Part shown: positions 26,523-35,187 of the stretch, piece after piece
Layout of the letters: the number at the start of each line of letters is the position of its first letter
Numbering within the stretch: the stretch's first letter is position 1
Assembly (NCBI RefSeq): GCF_900141755.1
Contig: NZ_LT670844.1
Location: 2,046,001 to 2,110,000, forward strand
DNA from: Bradyrhizobium lablabi
GTDB lineage: Bacteria; Pseudomonadota; Alphaproteobacteria; Rhizobiales; Xanthobacteraceae
Reading direction: 5' to 3'
Length of the DNA stretch: 64,000 bases
Notes under the pieces: generated by a model
Databases searched by the model: none
Told to the model about the DNA's origin: nothing
The model's input: only the letters and a program-made list of their open reading frames with translations
Made by a program: the position numbers and the translations under genes

Positions 26523-27377
26523 CTAAAACGCAGCCGGGCTTGATGCGATGTATCGCTCGATCTCCTTGGCAACTATGATCGCCGATCTCTCATCCATGTG
26601 AGCCGAGTCTACCCAGCGCAGCTCGGATCGATGAAAGTCGAATTCGGGCCAGTTCTTCGGGTCTGGAAATGTGGCATGCATCAGGGTGCGTGTCAGCACC
26701 GCAAAATGATAGTCTCCGAGCTGGCCCGGGTACGGAAGTTCATAAAACACCACGTGGCAACCGCGCCGCTCCAATTCTTCGACCATCGGCTTGATAGCGG
26801 CCACGTTCTTGGCAATGGCTTCGTCAAGGTTGCTCGCGCCGTATTCTCTCGCGGCGCTTTCAACTGAGGCAGCGATATCGTAGTCCGAAGGAGGAAGTTG
26901 CGGGAGCTTGGCTACGTCGTCCGCTACCGATTTCGTTTTGATCCAATAGTAGACGAGGGAAATGACCGCTCGAAATGGCCGAAACCATTGATACGGCGCG
27001 GCATCACTTTTTCCAAATTGTTCAAGGAGCCCGTGGTCGATTGGCCGGGACATGATATTCACTTCGACCATCGCGAGATGCGGGATCGAACTATAGCTTC
27101 CAACGATTGCGAGGCCGGTGAGCGGTGACCCTCCGGAAATCGCGATGTTTCGAACGGGCGACTTGAGGAAATAACCTTCCATCACGCGGTAGGTCATCGA
27201 ACTACCGACCAAGACCACGCCGGGAGTTCTCTCAAAAACGTATCGGCTTAATGCGGGAAATGAACGGTCCTGTTTTACTATCGCGTAGAGCGATGGAAGC
27301 TGGACCAAAAATTCCGTCAAACCAATCACCAGCAGCGCACCGGCCACCGCCACCGAAGCCTTTGCGGGCCTTTTCAT
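26523..27377 (-). CDS. SGNH-hydrolase-like membrane-anchored protein
   Basis: 284 residues. One N-terminal membrane helix (ASVAVAGALLVIGLTEFLVQ) is followed by a domain with the SGNH-family nucleophile-type motif VVLVGSSMTYRV and a C-terminal WVDSAHMDERSA, which matches the D-x-x-H block. Such proteins include O-acetyltransferases and esterases that modify polysaccharides (AlgJ/AlgX-like). The likely site is the periplasmic face of the membrane. The methyltransferase gene upstream on the same strand supports an envelope-polysaccharide context, but the substrate is unknown. Confidence 0.55.
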   Translation of the reverse strand: MKRPAKASVAVAGALLVIGLTEFLVQLPSLYAIVKQDRSFPALSRYVFERTPGVVLVGSSMTYRVMEGYFLKSPVRNIAISGGSPLTGLAIVGSYSSIPHLAMVEVNIMSRPIDHGLLEQFGKSDAAPYQWFRPFRAVISLVYYWIKTKSVADDVAKLPQLPPSDYDIAASVESAAREYGASNLDEAIAKNVAAIKPMVEELERRGCHVVFYELPYPGQLGDYHFAVLTRTLMHATFPDPKNWPEFDFHRSELRWVDSAHMDERSAIIVAKEIERYIASSPAAF

Positions 27378-27473
27378 GCCCGCGCTTGCCTAGTCTTCTT
27401 TTTTAGTGCCGGCGGCAGCAACGCACATCCGAATGTTCGGCCAACCATCGTCTGCAAATACATCATGCGCGGG

Positions 27474-28109
27474 TTATCTAAGGACGAATCTAAACCAATC
27501 GACGCCGCGATCTGCAAGAGAATAATCCTTGTGGGCGTCAAGGAATGTCTGTTCTGGAATTGCAGTAAGTGTGTATCTCACGGCCTTTCCACTGAATTTT
27601 CGGATCGTGCCGGGTCCGTTTTCGCCCAAAAGTGAAAGCTGATTTTCCCGTTTGGTTGTTTTGGCAGATAGCGCAATCTTGGCCCAATACATCTTCTTTG
27701 CCCGTACTTCGCAAAGTGCATTCAGGGTTCTTGCCGGGTCTGGCACATATTGAAGGGCGCCCATTGAATGCATGACATCCACGGAACCAAGCCAGTTCGC
27801 GGCATCTCGCACCGAAGTAAAAAATCTAAGACGATCTGTCGCTAACTCTGATGCTCTTTGAACCATTAGCGGAGTTTCAACTACGGCCCAACGGACAATC
27901 GGTGATCGCGCCTGTTTATAGTGAACTCCGCAGCCGCCGCCAAAATCCAAAACCGTCGAGACGCCGGCCATCTCCGGCCAGTCGCTATCTGGTTCATAGG
28001 CCACTGTCTTTTTGAAAATGGTATCAACCAATTCGGATTGCTCGTAGCCCTCCAGGGTTTCGGAAAACGACGCAATCCGGCGTATGGTGGCGGCGATCAA
28101 CTGGCGCAT
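27474..28109 (-). CDS. Class I methyltransferase-like protein (TIGR04325-type)
   Basis: 211 residues. The SAM-binding motif is VSTVLDFGGGCGVHYKQA, followed by an acidic strand end (WAVVETPLMVQRA) and VDVMHSMGALQYVPDPARTL as motifs for the later strands. This fits the TIGR04325 putative methyltransferase family found beside sugar and capsule genes. The N-terminus (MRQLIAATIRRIASFSETLE) is short, and the first ~40 residues of some relatives are absent. It lies 96 bp upstream of the SGNH gene on the same strand. Confidence 0.6.
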   Translation of the reverse strand: MRQLIAATIRRIASFSETLEGYEQSELVDTIFKKTVAYEPDSDWPEMAGVSTVLDFGGGCGVHYKQARSPIVRWAVVETPLMVQRASELATDRLRFFTSVRDAANWLGSVDVMHSMGALQYVPDPARTLNALCEVRAKKMYWAKIALSAKTTKRENQLSLLGENGPGTIRKFSGKAVRYTLTAIPEQTFLDAHKDYSLADRGVDWFRFVLR

Positions 28110-28216
28110 TCTTACTTCTCTACCACCACAATCCTACAGCGAACAATAGGTGATTTACCCGCTAGGAAATAGCGCGGCAAGTCCAGATTTACATATCTCT
28201 CTCCAAAAATTTGTCG

Positions 28217-28372
28217 TCAGTACGGGACCAAGCATCGGTTTTCCGGCTTCAGCCAGCCGCGCCAGTGCGGCGAGGGTCGTGTTCCGGATATTGGTGACGA
28301 GAAAACTTCCGGCGCTTGGGGCGGCGGCATGTCCCAGCGCATCATGGTCGTTATCGAATAGAGGTTACACAT
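28217..28372 (-). pseudogene. SRAP (HMCES/YedK) gene, deleted remnant
   Basis: From ATG 28372 the frame gives MCNLYSITT, the same first nine residues as the intact SRAP protein at 30456-31118. It then jumps over about 44 residues to MRWDMPPPQ and continues through SPHWRGWLKPENRCLVP before a stop. The DNA-binding and C-terminal parts are gone. The remnant shows an internal deletion plus truncation and cannot be functional. Confidence 0.75.
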
Positions 28373-28446
28373 CAGGGAATCGTGTGAGAGCATGTAGCTT
28401 CTAAGACTGAAGACGGTTTGGGCGGGTGCCGAACATGCGCAGTGTC

Positions 28447-28686
28447 TCAATGACTGTCCGCTTGTCCTGATCCTGCATCATTGATGGAACGCAACAAGCG
28501 GACAGCGTTGGCTGGACTCTTAAGAAGGTGAACGGTCTCCATAAGACCCTCGTAGTCTTCCGCTGACATGAGGACGACGCTGCGACCATTCTGACGAGTT
28601 ACGAAGAGGGGCGTGCGGCTGTCGCAGACTTCGTCCATGTAGGACGAGAGACTGCTGCGTAGCTGGGTATAAGAAACGTGTGCCAA
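28447..28686 (-). CDS. YefM/Phd-type antitoxin, no toxin partner
   Basis: 79 residues starting at TTG 28686, chosen because GGAGAG lies six bases upstream and no ATG fits. The sequence HVSYTQLRSSLSSYMDEVCD followed by RTPLFVTRQNGRSVVLMSAEDY is the classic Phd/YefM N-terminal DNA-binding fold, and TVHLLKSPANAVRLLRSI is the toxin-neutralising helix. A YoeB-type toxin gene would be expected immediately downstream, but that DNA holds only the SRAP remnant. It is therefore an orphan antitoxin. Confidence 0.7.
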   Translation of the reverse strand: MAHVSYTQLRSSLSSYMDEVCDSRTPLFVTRQNGRSVVLMSAEDYEGLMETVHLLKSPANAVRLLRSINDAGSGQADSH

Positions 28687-29050
28687 ATAAAACTCTCCAG
28701 GCAGGCTCAAGGCGTCCAAGAGTAAATGCGGTATGCGGTGCGCCGCAAGGGCAATAGCGAGGTTCGTCCGGTGAGTTTGCGGGTAACCATCAATGACGGT
28801 TTCGTCTGAATGTTGTTGATCTCGCGCTCTGGTTGCGCTTGGATGCCCGCCTGGCTTGGGGGAGTCTGTCGTTATGCGTGTTGTGAAGATTGTGGTGCTG
28901 TGTGCCATGCTGGGCGGCTGCGCCGCGTCTGCTCCGGAAGTCCGGACCCGATTGGGACAAGAATATATTGGAAAGAAATGTTGACACACTCGTGGTCCAA
29001 TGGGCCTGGGTTCACGACACAAGTGCAACACCTGATAGGGTGTTGTGGCG

Positions 29051-30049
29051 ATGGGACAATGTTATGGCCAGCTCAGCCTTGAGGAGCGCGTTGAGATTTA
29101 CCGCCTGCATGCAGGCGGTAAATCTCAAAACGAAATTGCGTCTGCGCTCGACCGGGCGCCGTCAACGATCAGTCGGGAACTGCGGCGCAATTCCCGGCCT
29201 ACCAAGGTCTGGACGGGGGGCTACGAGCCTGTCCGGGCGCAGCAATTGGCCGAGCGCCGGCGCCGGTGGGATGGCCGCTTCAAGCTGGCGCGTCAGCCGG
29301 ACCTGCGGGACTGCGTGGGCAATAGCCTTGCGATGGGACATTCCCCAGAGCAGATCGCTGGCCGACTGGCGCTGGAACATGGTCGCGTCATCATCAGCCA
29401 TGAGTCAATCTATCGTTTCATCTATCATCGTGCGGCTCAGAAGGATTACTGGCATCGTCTGCTGCCGCGCCGCAAACGAAGACGAGGGCATCGTCCAGGA
29501 CGCAGCCCCGCCAGCCTCATCAAACAACGGCGTTCGATCACCGAACGCCCCGCCGAGGTCGAAGGCCGCGGGACGCCGGGCCATTGGGAAGCCGACTTCA
29601 TGCTGTTCGCCCGATGTGGCCAGGGGTTGCTGGTTCTCCACGAACGACAAACTCGCTTCAGCATGGTTCAGCACCCGGTCGATCGAAAAGCTGTCCTCAC
29701 CGCCCGGACCATCGCCCGTCAACTCGGCAAACTTCCACAGGCGATGCGCAAAACCATCAGCTTCGACAACGGAAACGAGTTCGCCGAGCACCACAGGCTT
29801 CACCAAACCCTCGGCGTCCAAACCTTCTTCTGCGATCCCCATAGTCCCTGGCAAAAAGGCGGCGTGGAAAACTCCATCGGGCGCCTACGACGCTCTCTGC
29901 CCCGCAAAACTGACCTCAAGCTTATCACGGCAGCCGACCTCAAGCGGCACGTTCAGCGCCTCAACGATACCCCGCGCAAATGCCTGGACTTCAAGACGCC
30001 CGCCGAGGCATTCTCAAAACTCAAATCAATCGTTGCACTTCAAACGTGA
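29051..30049 (+). CDS. IS30-family transposase
   Basis: 332 residues from ATG 29051 (a GTG at 29045 is also in frame). The N-terminal HTH has LSLEERVEIYRLHAGGKSQN and SALDRAPSTISRELRRN, as in IS30 transposases. The catalytic core is an rve-type DDE domain: GHWEADFM (first Asp), SFDNGNEFAEH (second Asp) and PWQKGGVENSIGRLRR (Glu). The length matches IS30 proteins and there are no stops, so it may be active. An unusual 38-bp perfect palindrome lies in codons 14-27. Confidence 0.9.
   Translation: MGQCYGQLSLEERVEIYRLHAGGKSQNEIASALDRAPSTISRELRRNSRPTKVWTGGYEPVRAQQLAERRRRWDGRFKLARQPDLRDCVGNSLAMGHSPEQIAGRLALEHGRVIISHESIYRFIYHRAAQKDYWHRLLPRRKRRRGHRPGRSPASLIKQRRSITERPAEVEGRGTPGHWEADFMLFARCGQGLLVLHERQTRFSMVQHPVDRKAVLTARTIARQLGKLPQAMRKTISFDNGNEFAEHHRLHQTLGVQTFFCDPHSPWQKGGVENSIGRLRRSLPRKTDLKLITAADLKRHVQRLNDTPRKCLDFKTPAEAFSKLKSIVALQT
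29091..29128. repeat. 38-bp perfect palindrome inside the transposase gene
   Basis: The half-site TTGAGATTTACCGCCTGCA (29091-29109) is followed directly by its exact reverse complement (29110-29128), with no spacer. In RNA or single-stranded DNA this would form a very stable hairpin only 40 bases into the transposase gene. Confidence 0.9.
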
Positions 30050-30455
30050 CTTCATCGGGCACCGCCTACGAGCATGTTCAAGATGAATAGCGGTGAGGCC
30101 TCATACGTTTGGCAACTTTCGTCTGTGACCAATATCGCGGTGGACCACGGGTACGGGAGCGCAGCCACTTACGCCTGCGAGGTCAGTGTTATCGCGTCTC
30201 CGACCGGGTTGTCACGCAGCTCAACACCGAAGATTACAACCCCGGCGGCTCTGGATTGATAGGACTGGCCGGCGCTCTCGGTGCATACGGCAGCATGTGC
30301 GGCCAACGGCTCGGAATGAAGCCGCAGGGCTGATTGCTGAAGTCCCGCTTCAGTTTTCGCTGTCCCCAATGGGGATCCTTGAGCGATGACCAGCCGGCGA
30401 CCGCGCGGAAGCGATGTCGGATCGTCAAGCGGTCGTTTCCAACCGCGGTTAACCG

Positions 30456-31118
30456 TCAAGCAGCAGTCTGATCTTCCTTGTCGGCACCACGAGCGACGAT
30501 GCTAAGCGCATCATCGGGCAACGGTCGCTGCAGCGTCCTGGCTTCATCCCACGGCGCGCGCATCCAGACGTCGCGCTCTTCCTCCGTCGTCAGGATCACG
30601 GGCATCGCCTTCGGATGTACCGGCTCAACGATCGCGTTCGGCGTCGTCGTCAGGAAGCCGTAAACCAGGTGAGGGCCGGGGATTGGCTTGGACTTGGTGC
30701 CGCGGTCGCCCCGAAATTCAATCCAGATTCCGGCGAAGGCGAACAGCGGCCGGTCATCATTCAGCGCAAACCACACGACGTCTCTTTTGCCGGTCGCGGG
30801 ATTGTGCTCCGGTGCATATTCCGCAAAGCTGTTCGCCCGGACTAAGCAACGGGTTTTCGGCTTCAGCCGGCCTCGCCAGTGCGGAGAGCTCGTGTTGCGG
30901 ATGTTGGTCACCGGCGGCCCGCCGTTGCGCGGCGGGGGCGGCATGCCCCAGCGCATAATGGTCAGCGCGCGCTCGCCGCTGGTGGTGCGGACCACCGGTG
31001 CCGGATAGTCGGGAAACACCCCAGGCATTGGCGGCAGGTTGCCGACGTAGCGGTTCATCACGCGGAAGAGCGCGATGATAGCGGCCTGGTTGGTCGTGAT
31101 CGAATAGAGGTTGCACAT
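30456..31118 (-). CDS. SRAP-family DNA-protein crosslink protein (YedK/HMCES)
   Basis: 220 residues beginning MCNLYSITT. Cys2 (exposed after Met removal) is the residue that links covalently to abasic sites in single-stranded DNA in this family. Other family marks are [22 protein letters not shown] (with the Asn/Glu of the active site), the [17 protein letters not shown] beta strand, and [10 protein letters not shown] with the conserved His-x-x-x-M/R-x-P. Such proteins protect abasic sites in ssDNA and are common on mobile DNA and in SOS contexts. The protein appears complete. Confidence 0.88.
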   Translation of the reverse strand: MCNLYSITTNQAAIIALFRVMNRYVGNLPPMPGVFPDYPAPVVRTTSGERALTIMRWGMPPPPRNGGPPVTNIRNTSSPHWRGRLKPKTRCLVRANSFAEYAPEHNPATGKRDVVWFALNDDRPLFAFAGIWIEFRGDRGTKSKPIPGPHLVYGFLTTTPNAIVEPVHPKAMPVILTTEEERDVWMRAPWDEARTLQRPLPDDALSIVARGADKEDQTAA

Positions 31119-31220
31119 CGCTCGACGCCCTGACTTCCTGAAAACCTAAAAGACAAGCACTTGTGCCGTCGGGCAAATCAGTGATCTATGAGGTGCCCTG
31201 GCCTTTGTCAGGAGCCCTGC

Positions 31221-31436
31221 ATGTCCGAACCAAATTCCGAGCTTGTCGAGATATCGAAGCTCAACGGCGACTTCAGACGCAACTACGGTAAGCTGATCGG
31301 CGCTTATCTTTACCTCCGCTCCATCAGTGCCGCGCGCGGCCGGACTCTCTTTTGGAGCGGCCTCTTGTTCGCGGCGTTCTCGGCAGCCGTGACTTGGTTG
31401 GAACGGCACGGCTTTTCATGGTTACACGTCGAGTGA
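31221..31436 (+). CDS. Small single-helix membrane protein
   Basis: 71 residues from ATG 31221, chosen because AGGAG lies ten bases upstream. An acidic, polar N-terminus (MSEPNSELVEISKLNGDFRR) is followed by one hydrophobic helix (TLFWSGLLFAAFSAAVTWLE). I do not recognise a family. The last 112 bp overlap the 3' end of the serine recombinase gene on the other strand, so one of the two 3' ends may be wrongly placed or the genes truly overlap. Confidence 0.45.
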   Translation: MSEPNSELVEISKLNGDFRRNYGKLIGAYLYLRSISAARGRTLFWSGLLFAAFSAAVTWLERHGFSWLHVE

Positions 31437-32982
31437 TTGACCTAGTCAGTGCATCCGGTGTTTCAAAACGCCGGCATTTGCGGCGCTTCAAGGCCTTGTC
31501 CGTAAATCTTATCATGCCCCGGGCAAGCTCACTTGTCTCAAACAGCAGATAGTCAAGCTCTGCGCCATGACCCCTTGCCAGCCTGATGACGACAATCCAT
31601 CCAGGAGGCACATACGAGGGGCGATGGAAACCCCAGCGAAGCGAGTGGCTCTCCTTTTTAGGTGGCTCCGTCCGTGCGATTCGAAACGAGATGCCGAGTG
31701 CACGGTTGATCAAGAGGCAGTCCGCCGCGTTGTTGATATCGACGCGACCACCAGCCTTCTCGATTGTCGCAGCAATTTGGGAGGAGAGATTTGTTACTAC
31801 GTTGGACCAACGACGCTTCGAATCGATCCAATCGCAATCACGCTTTGGGGTATAGCCGATAAGGCTGTACGCCTTTCGCAGTGTGCCGAAATGATCAATG
31901 TAGGTCGCCGAGGAAGGAAGACCGGGTGTTTCATTTATTATCTTGCTGGTGAGACGGCCATTCTTGTGGAGGGCTTTACGCAGGTGCGTTAGCATCTCGT
32001 CCTTGGGAAGGCTGATCCAACGTCCAAACATCAGTTGTTGAACCCGAGCGAATACGCTCGGCTCAATGATTGGCGGCAACGCGCCATTGGTCCTGACCCA
32101 CAGGTGTTCCGGATTTTCGACGAGTTTCTGTTTCAGACGGCGTGATCGGCGATTATAGATCAGATTTCCAATGTAGCTCTCGTTGGTTAGAATGAAATGC
32201 ACCGATATCCGGCTCCATGGCCTGCCTCTGCTGTTTGGGATACCCCTTCTATTCAATTCGCGGGCTATTTGACTTTCCGATCTGGTGATGAGGAACTGTT
32301 CGAATATCCACCTTACGGTAGCGACCTCGGTCGACGAGCCGGGCTGCAACCTAACGTGGTCAGTGAGCAAGTACTTGCGTTCGCCGCTCTTCAGTAAGTG
32401 TTTGGGTCGTGCAGTCTCGTCGACAAGCTCTCGACAGAGCCCATAGTTGGCCGGCCCGCCTTGCTTGAAGCCGAGGCTCGCCAGCCGACATTGCCCGGCG
32501 TGGACCTTCGCTGACAGGTCGCGGCTGTATTCTGCGGCCATCACTCGTTTCACATTTTTCACGATGCTCGATATCAAGCTTCCGTCGTTGTCAAACTGCT
32601 CCGCACAGTACGCAATCTTGATCCCGGCTCTTCTGCAGATAAATTCGTAATGTGCACTTTCATCGACGTCTTGGAAACGACCCCAGCGGCTCACGTCAAA
32701 GACGAGGATGTGGCCGAAGTCGGCGCGGCCGTGTTGAATGTCTCGGAGCAGATTTAGCAGCCCTGGTCTGTTCTTGATTGTGAGGCCGCTCTCACCGCTA
32801 TCGCGATAGGTGCGTACAATCGTAAGATGGTGAGCTTGCGCATGTGCAGCAATTACGGCCGCCTGATTTTCAATCGAGTATCGCTGGTAATCGGTCGACA
32901 TGCGGACATACTGTGCCGCGCGTAAAGCCGTTTGTGATTGAGGCAGTCGAGTCCTTTGGACCACTAATGCATTGCCCATCAT
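31324..32982 (-). CDS. Large serine recombinase
   Basis: 552 residues. The N-terminal resolvase domain has the catalytic serine in QYVRMSTDYQRYSIENQ (Ser29), a GLTIKNRPGL loop and the FDVSRWGRFQD segment. A recombinase domain (LGFKQGGPANYGL ... GIPNSRGRPWSRISVHFILT, residues ~170-290) follows, as in large serine integrases. The C-terminal third lacks the usual zinc ribbon and ends in a very basic tail. It could insert or excise an element, but no attachment sites were identified. The Trb-type ICE normally uses tyrosine recombinases, so this protein may belong to a separate element. Confidence 0.8.
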   Translation of the reverse strand: MMGNALVVQRTRLPQSQTALRAAQYVRMSTDYQRYSIENQAAVIAAHAQAHHLTIVRTYRDSGESGLTIKNRPGLLNLLRDIQHGRADFGHILVFDVSRWGRFQDVDESAHYEFICRRAGIKIAYCAEQFDNDGSLISSIVKNVKRVMAAEYSRDLSAKVHAGQCRLASLGFKQGGPANYGLCRELVDETARPKHLLKSGERKYLLTDHVRLQPGSSTEVATVRWIFEQFLITRSESQIARELNRRGIPNSRGRPWSRISVHFILTNESYIGNLIYNRRSRRLKQKLVENPEHLWVRTNGALPPIIEPSVFARVQQLMFGRWISLPKDEMLTHLRKALHKNGRLTSKIINETPGLPSSATYIDHFGTLRKAYSLIGYTPKRDCDWIDSKRRWSNVVTNLSSQIAATIEKAGGRVDINNAADCLLINRALGISFRIARTEPPKKESHSLRWGFHRPSYVPPGWIVVIRLARGHGAELDYLLFETSELARGMIRFTDKALKRRKCRRFETPDALTRSITRRVTMKSRAVPTKSRLPRTPRTRGRSKRESGRARH

Positions 32983-33549
32983 CCGCTCCTAGAGTGGCGC
33001 AGCGGTGATGCTCGCTGGATTACGTCGTTTCCCTGCTCGACAGCAGCTTAACGCCAGCTGTGAGGGCGGTGCACGCGCTATCGCTCCCCCGGCCACCACG
33101 TCGAAGACGGATCACTGGCTGATATCTTGGTTGGCCGCAGCGCCACAATGTGGCTGCGTCCATAGGGGTAAGGCCGAACCGTCGCTCCACCACGCCTCCG
33201 CTAATGAAAATCCGTATCACAATCGGGGAATAAAAAGCCCTCAAAGCTGTCCTGTTAGGCAGATCAAGCCACGAACCGTCGCCGGGCGACCCTGGCACGA
33301 CGTTATCGCGGCGAATTAATTAAGACTGGGCCACCACCGATGCGCCGGATACTGCCCCCTCAGCAGCAATCCGAATTCGTACGGGGATACTGCGCGTGGC
33401 CGGTCCTCAAACGCCTCATGACTCCGCCCATACCGACTGGTGGAAATCTTGGGTAACTCGACCTAAGGATGTTCGACAACGGAAATTTTTCTGGCGGCGG
33501 CTGTGCGACGTGGCAGCTTAATGGTCATCTACTTTGAAGTTGTGCAGCT
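32983..33549. other. Spacer between recombinase and traR
   Basis: No gene is supported on either strand in 567 bp. It contains the divergent promoter regions of the recombinase (minus) and the LuxR gene (plus). No convincing palindrome of lux-box size was found here. Confidence 0.45.
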
Positions 33550-34275
33550 ATGCATCGCCTCTTCCACGAGTTTATTGAACACGTATCGAGCGCTCCAGAC
33601 CCGGAGACCCTTCATGATGCCATGGCCAAGGCAGCCACAACGCTTGACCTGTCCAGCTTCGCCTACCTGTCCATGCCGCATCGAGCAGGCATCGCCCCGC
33701 GACTGATATCAAACTATCCGTCGGCCTGGACAACGCATTATCTGCAAAGGCGCTATGAGCGCTTTGACCCAGTAATCGCGCAGGCGCTTAATAATCCCGA
33801 GCCCTTTGAGTGGGGTCTCGGGGTCGGATCGATGATAGCATCCAAGCCCCAACAAGAACTGCTTGCAGAGGCCGCCAAATTCGGAGTCCGCTATGGCTTC
33901 ACAGTCCCCATCCACGATAGTCGCGGCCCTGTCGCCGCGGTGACCTTCGCCACCGACGAGCGGAGACCGCAGTTCGAACGCTCAGTTAAACTGCATGCAC
34001 GTGTGCTTCAGCTCATGGCGATGTACTTTCACGCTCATGCCCACCTCAGGTTCTTTCCCGCAAGAGCGATCGCAGGCGTGTCATTATCACCTCGCGAATT
34101 CGAGTGCCTCGAATGGGCTGCGCAAGGTAAGTCGGCTTGGGAGATCGGACGGATTCTCGGCATTTCACGGCACACCGTCGCCACCTATCTATTAAATGCC
34201 AAAACGAAGCTCGGTGTGCGCACCATCACTCAGGCCGTCGCGCGCCTAACGGCGTCAAAGTTGACTTTGCCGTGA
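33550..34275 (+). CDS. traR: LuxR-family quorum-sensing regulator (TraR-like)
   Basis: 241 residues. The N-terminal autoinducer-binding domain shows the expected pattern: SNYPSAWTTHYLQRRYERFD (conserved Trp, Tyr and Asp), followed by PFEWG, and FGVRYGFTVPIHDSRGPVAA with the conserved glycines. The C-terminal HTH (LSPREFECLEWAAQGKSAWE, then ILGISRHTVATYLLNAKTKL) is a LuxR-type DNA-binding domain. The LuxI gene follows 95 bp downstream. By analogy with ICEMlSymR7A, it should bind an acyl-homoserine lactone and activate traI and the fseA-type operon. The assignment to TraR is inferred from the ICE context. Confidence 0.85.
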   Translation: MHRLFHEFIEHVSSAPDPETLHDAMAKAATTLDLSSFAYLSMPHRAGIAPRLISNYPSAWTTHYLQRRYERFDPVIAQALNNPEPFEWGLGVGSMIASKPQQELLAEAAKFGVRYGFTVPIHDSRGPVAAVTFATDERRPQFERSVKLHARVLQLMAMYFHAHAHLRFFPARAIAGVSLSPREFECLEWAAQGKSAWEIGRILGISRHTVATYLLNAKTKLGVRTITQAVARLTASKLTLP

Positions 34276-34290
34276 TACCAAGCTCGATCG

Positions 34291-34310
34291 CCTCCCTCAA
34301 CTTCGGGAGG
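34291..34310. promoter_or_regulatory. Candidate lux/tra box upstream of traI
   Basis: A 20-bp interrupted palindrome, CCTCCCTCAACTTCGGGAGG, with six-base perfect arms, lies 60 bp before the traI start. Its size and position match LuxR-type binding sites. It could also be a weak hairpin ending the traR transcript. No second copy was found upstream of the other expected target genes. Confidence 0.35.
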
Positions 34311-34370
34311 TGCATCGATCGACCTACTCGCTTTCAATGGAGCCCAGAGCATCCAGAGCAGGAGGCGAGC

Positions 34371-35003
34371 ATGATGCAGCTGATAACGGCAGATTATTTT
34401 GGGAATTTTGTTCACGAGATTTCGGAAATGCACCGTCTGCGGTACCGCGTGTTCAAGGAGCGGCTCGATTGGGACGTTCAGTTCAGTGGCGATATGGAGA
34501 TCGACGAATTCGATGCGCTTGATCCCGTCTATCTGCTGCATCGAGCAGGCGACGGCCGTGTTCAGGGCTGCGTGAGACTGCTTCCCTCGACCGGCCCCAC
34601 TATGCTGCGCGATACGTTTCCGATCCTGTTGAACGGAGCATCCGCTCCTGCTAGCTCAGCAATCTGGGAAAGCAGCCGCTTTGCGCTCGATATTGACACG
34701 GAAGCACCGAAGACAGCTCACGGCCTCGCCAACGCGACCTACGAGCTTTTCGCCGGGATGATCGAGTTCGGGCTGTCGCGCCAGCTCACTGACATCGTTA
34801 CCGTTACCGATGCGCGGATGGAGCGGATCTTACGGCGCGCGGGTTGGCCTTTGCGGCGAATTGGCGAAGCTCGCAGGCTCGGAAATACCTTGGCGGTCGC
34901 AGGCTATCTCGATGTGTCGATCGAGAGTTTGGCACGCGTCTGCACTGCAGGTGGCCTCAAGAGTCCTGTGCTTTGGGCGCCGGTCGCGCTCGTGGCTGCC
35001 TAA
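34371..35003 (+). CDS. traI: Acyl-homoserine-lactone synthase (LuxI family)
   Basis: 210 residues from ATG 34371 with GGAGG seven bases upstream. The invariant LuxI residues are present: Arg and Phe in HRLRYRVFKERLDW with the Trp, Asp in FDALDP, Arg in GCVRLLPS, and Glu and Arg in IWESSRFALD. The protein joins an acyl group to S-adenosylmethionine to make an AHL signal in the cytoplasm. The acyl chain cannot be told from sequence. It follows traR and is probably activated by it. Confidence 0.9.
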   Translation: MMQLITADYFGNFVHEISEMHRLRYRVFKERLDWDVQFSGDMEIDEFDALDPVYLLHRAGDGRVQGCVRLLPSTGPTMLRDTFPILLNGASAPASSAIWESSRFALDIDTEAPKTAHGLANATYELFAGMIEFGLSRQLTDIVTVTDARMERILRRAGWPLRRIGEARRLGNTLAVAGYLDVSIESLARVCTAGGLKSPVLWAPVALVAA

Positions 35004-35187
35004 AAAGGACAGCAGCGGCACGCCGTGCGATAAACGGAGGCTCAAACACGAGCTAGCGGCCGAATCGTCGCTGCTTGTCGCCGTGACGGGCTCCGCATGG
35101 TGATATCACACTCTGCAAGTGTAGCGCGTCGAGAATTGCAACATGATTGATGGTGGATTATTCAAAGACACCAAGCCTCCGAGCCGA

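Larger units (their letters stand above)
29012..30049 (+). mobile_element. IS30-family insertion sequence
   Basis: A ~1038-bp element bounded by imperfect inverted repeats: TCACGACACAAGTGCAAC (29012-29029) and GTTGCACTTCAAACGTGA (30032-30049). Reading one strand against the other, TCACG and AAGTGCAAC are identical. It carries a single transposase gene whose stop codon lies in the right repeat. The element sits inside a lipoprotein gene. Confidence 0.85.
28874..30333 (+). pseudogene. Small lipoprotein gene split by an IS30-family element
   Basis: ATG 28874, with GGGGGAG upstream, starts a lipoprotein signal (MRVVKIVVLCAMLGGC, lipobox LGGC) followed by AASAPEVRTRLGQEYIGK. One extra A in the run near 28975 shifts the frame, and VDTLVVQW is read in the next frame. 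The IS then interrupts at about 29012. After the IS, APPTSMFKMNSGEASYVWQL resumes the gene, another frame change follows, and QLNTEDYNPGGSGLIGL ends at 30333. The gene is therefore doubly frameshifted and interrupted. Confidence 0.7.

Noticed and set aside
33005..33319. 104-codon plus-strand frame upstream of traR
   Set aside because: The composition is Arg/Ala/Pro rich without a fold pattern, and it has no ribosome-binding site.
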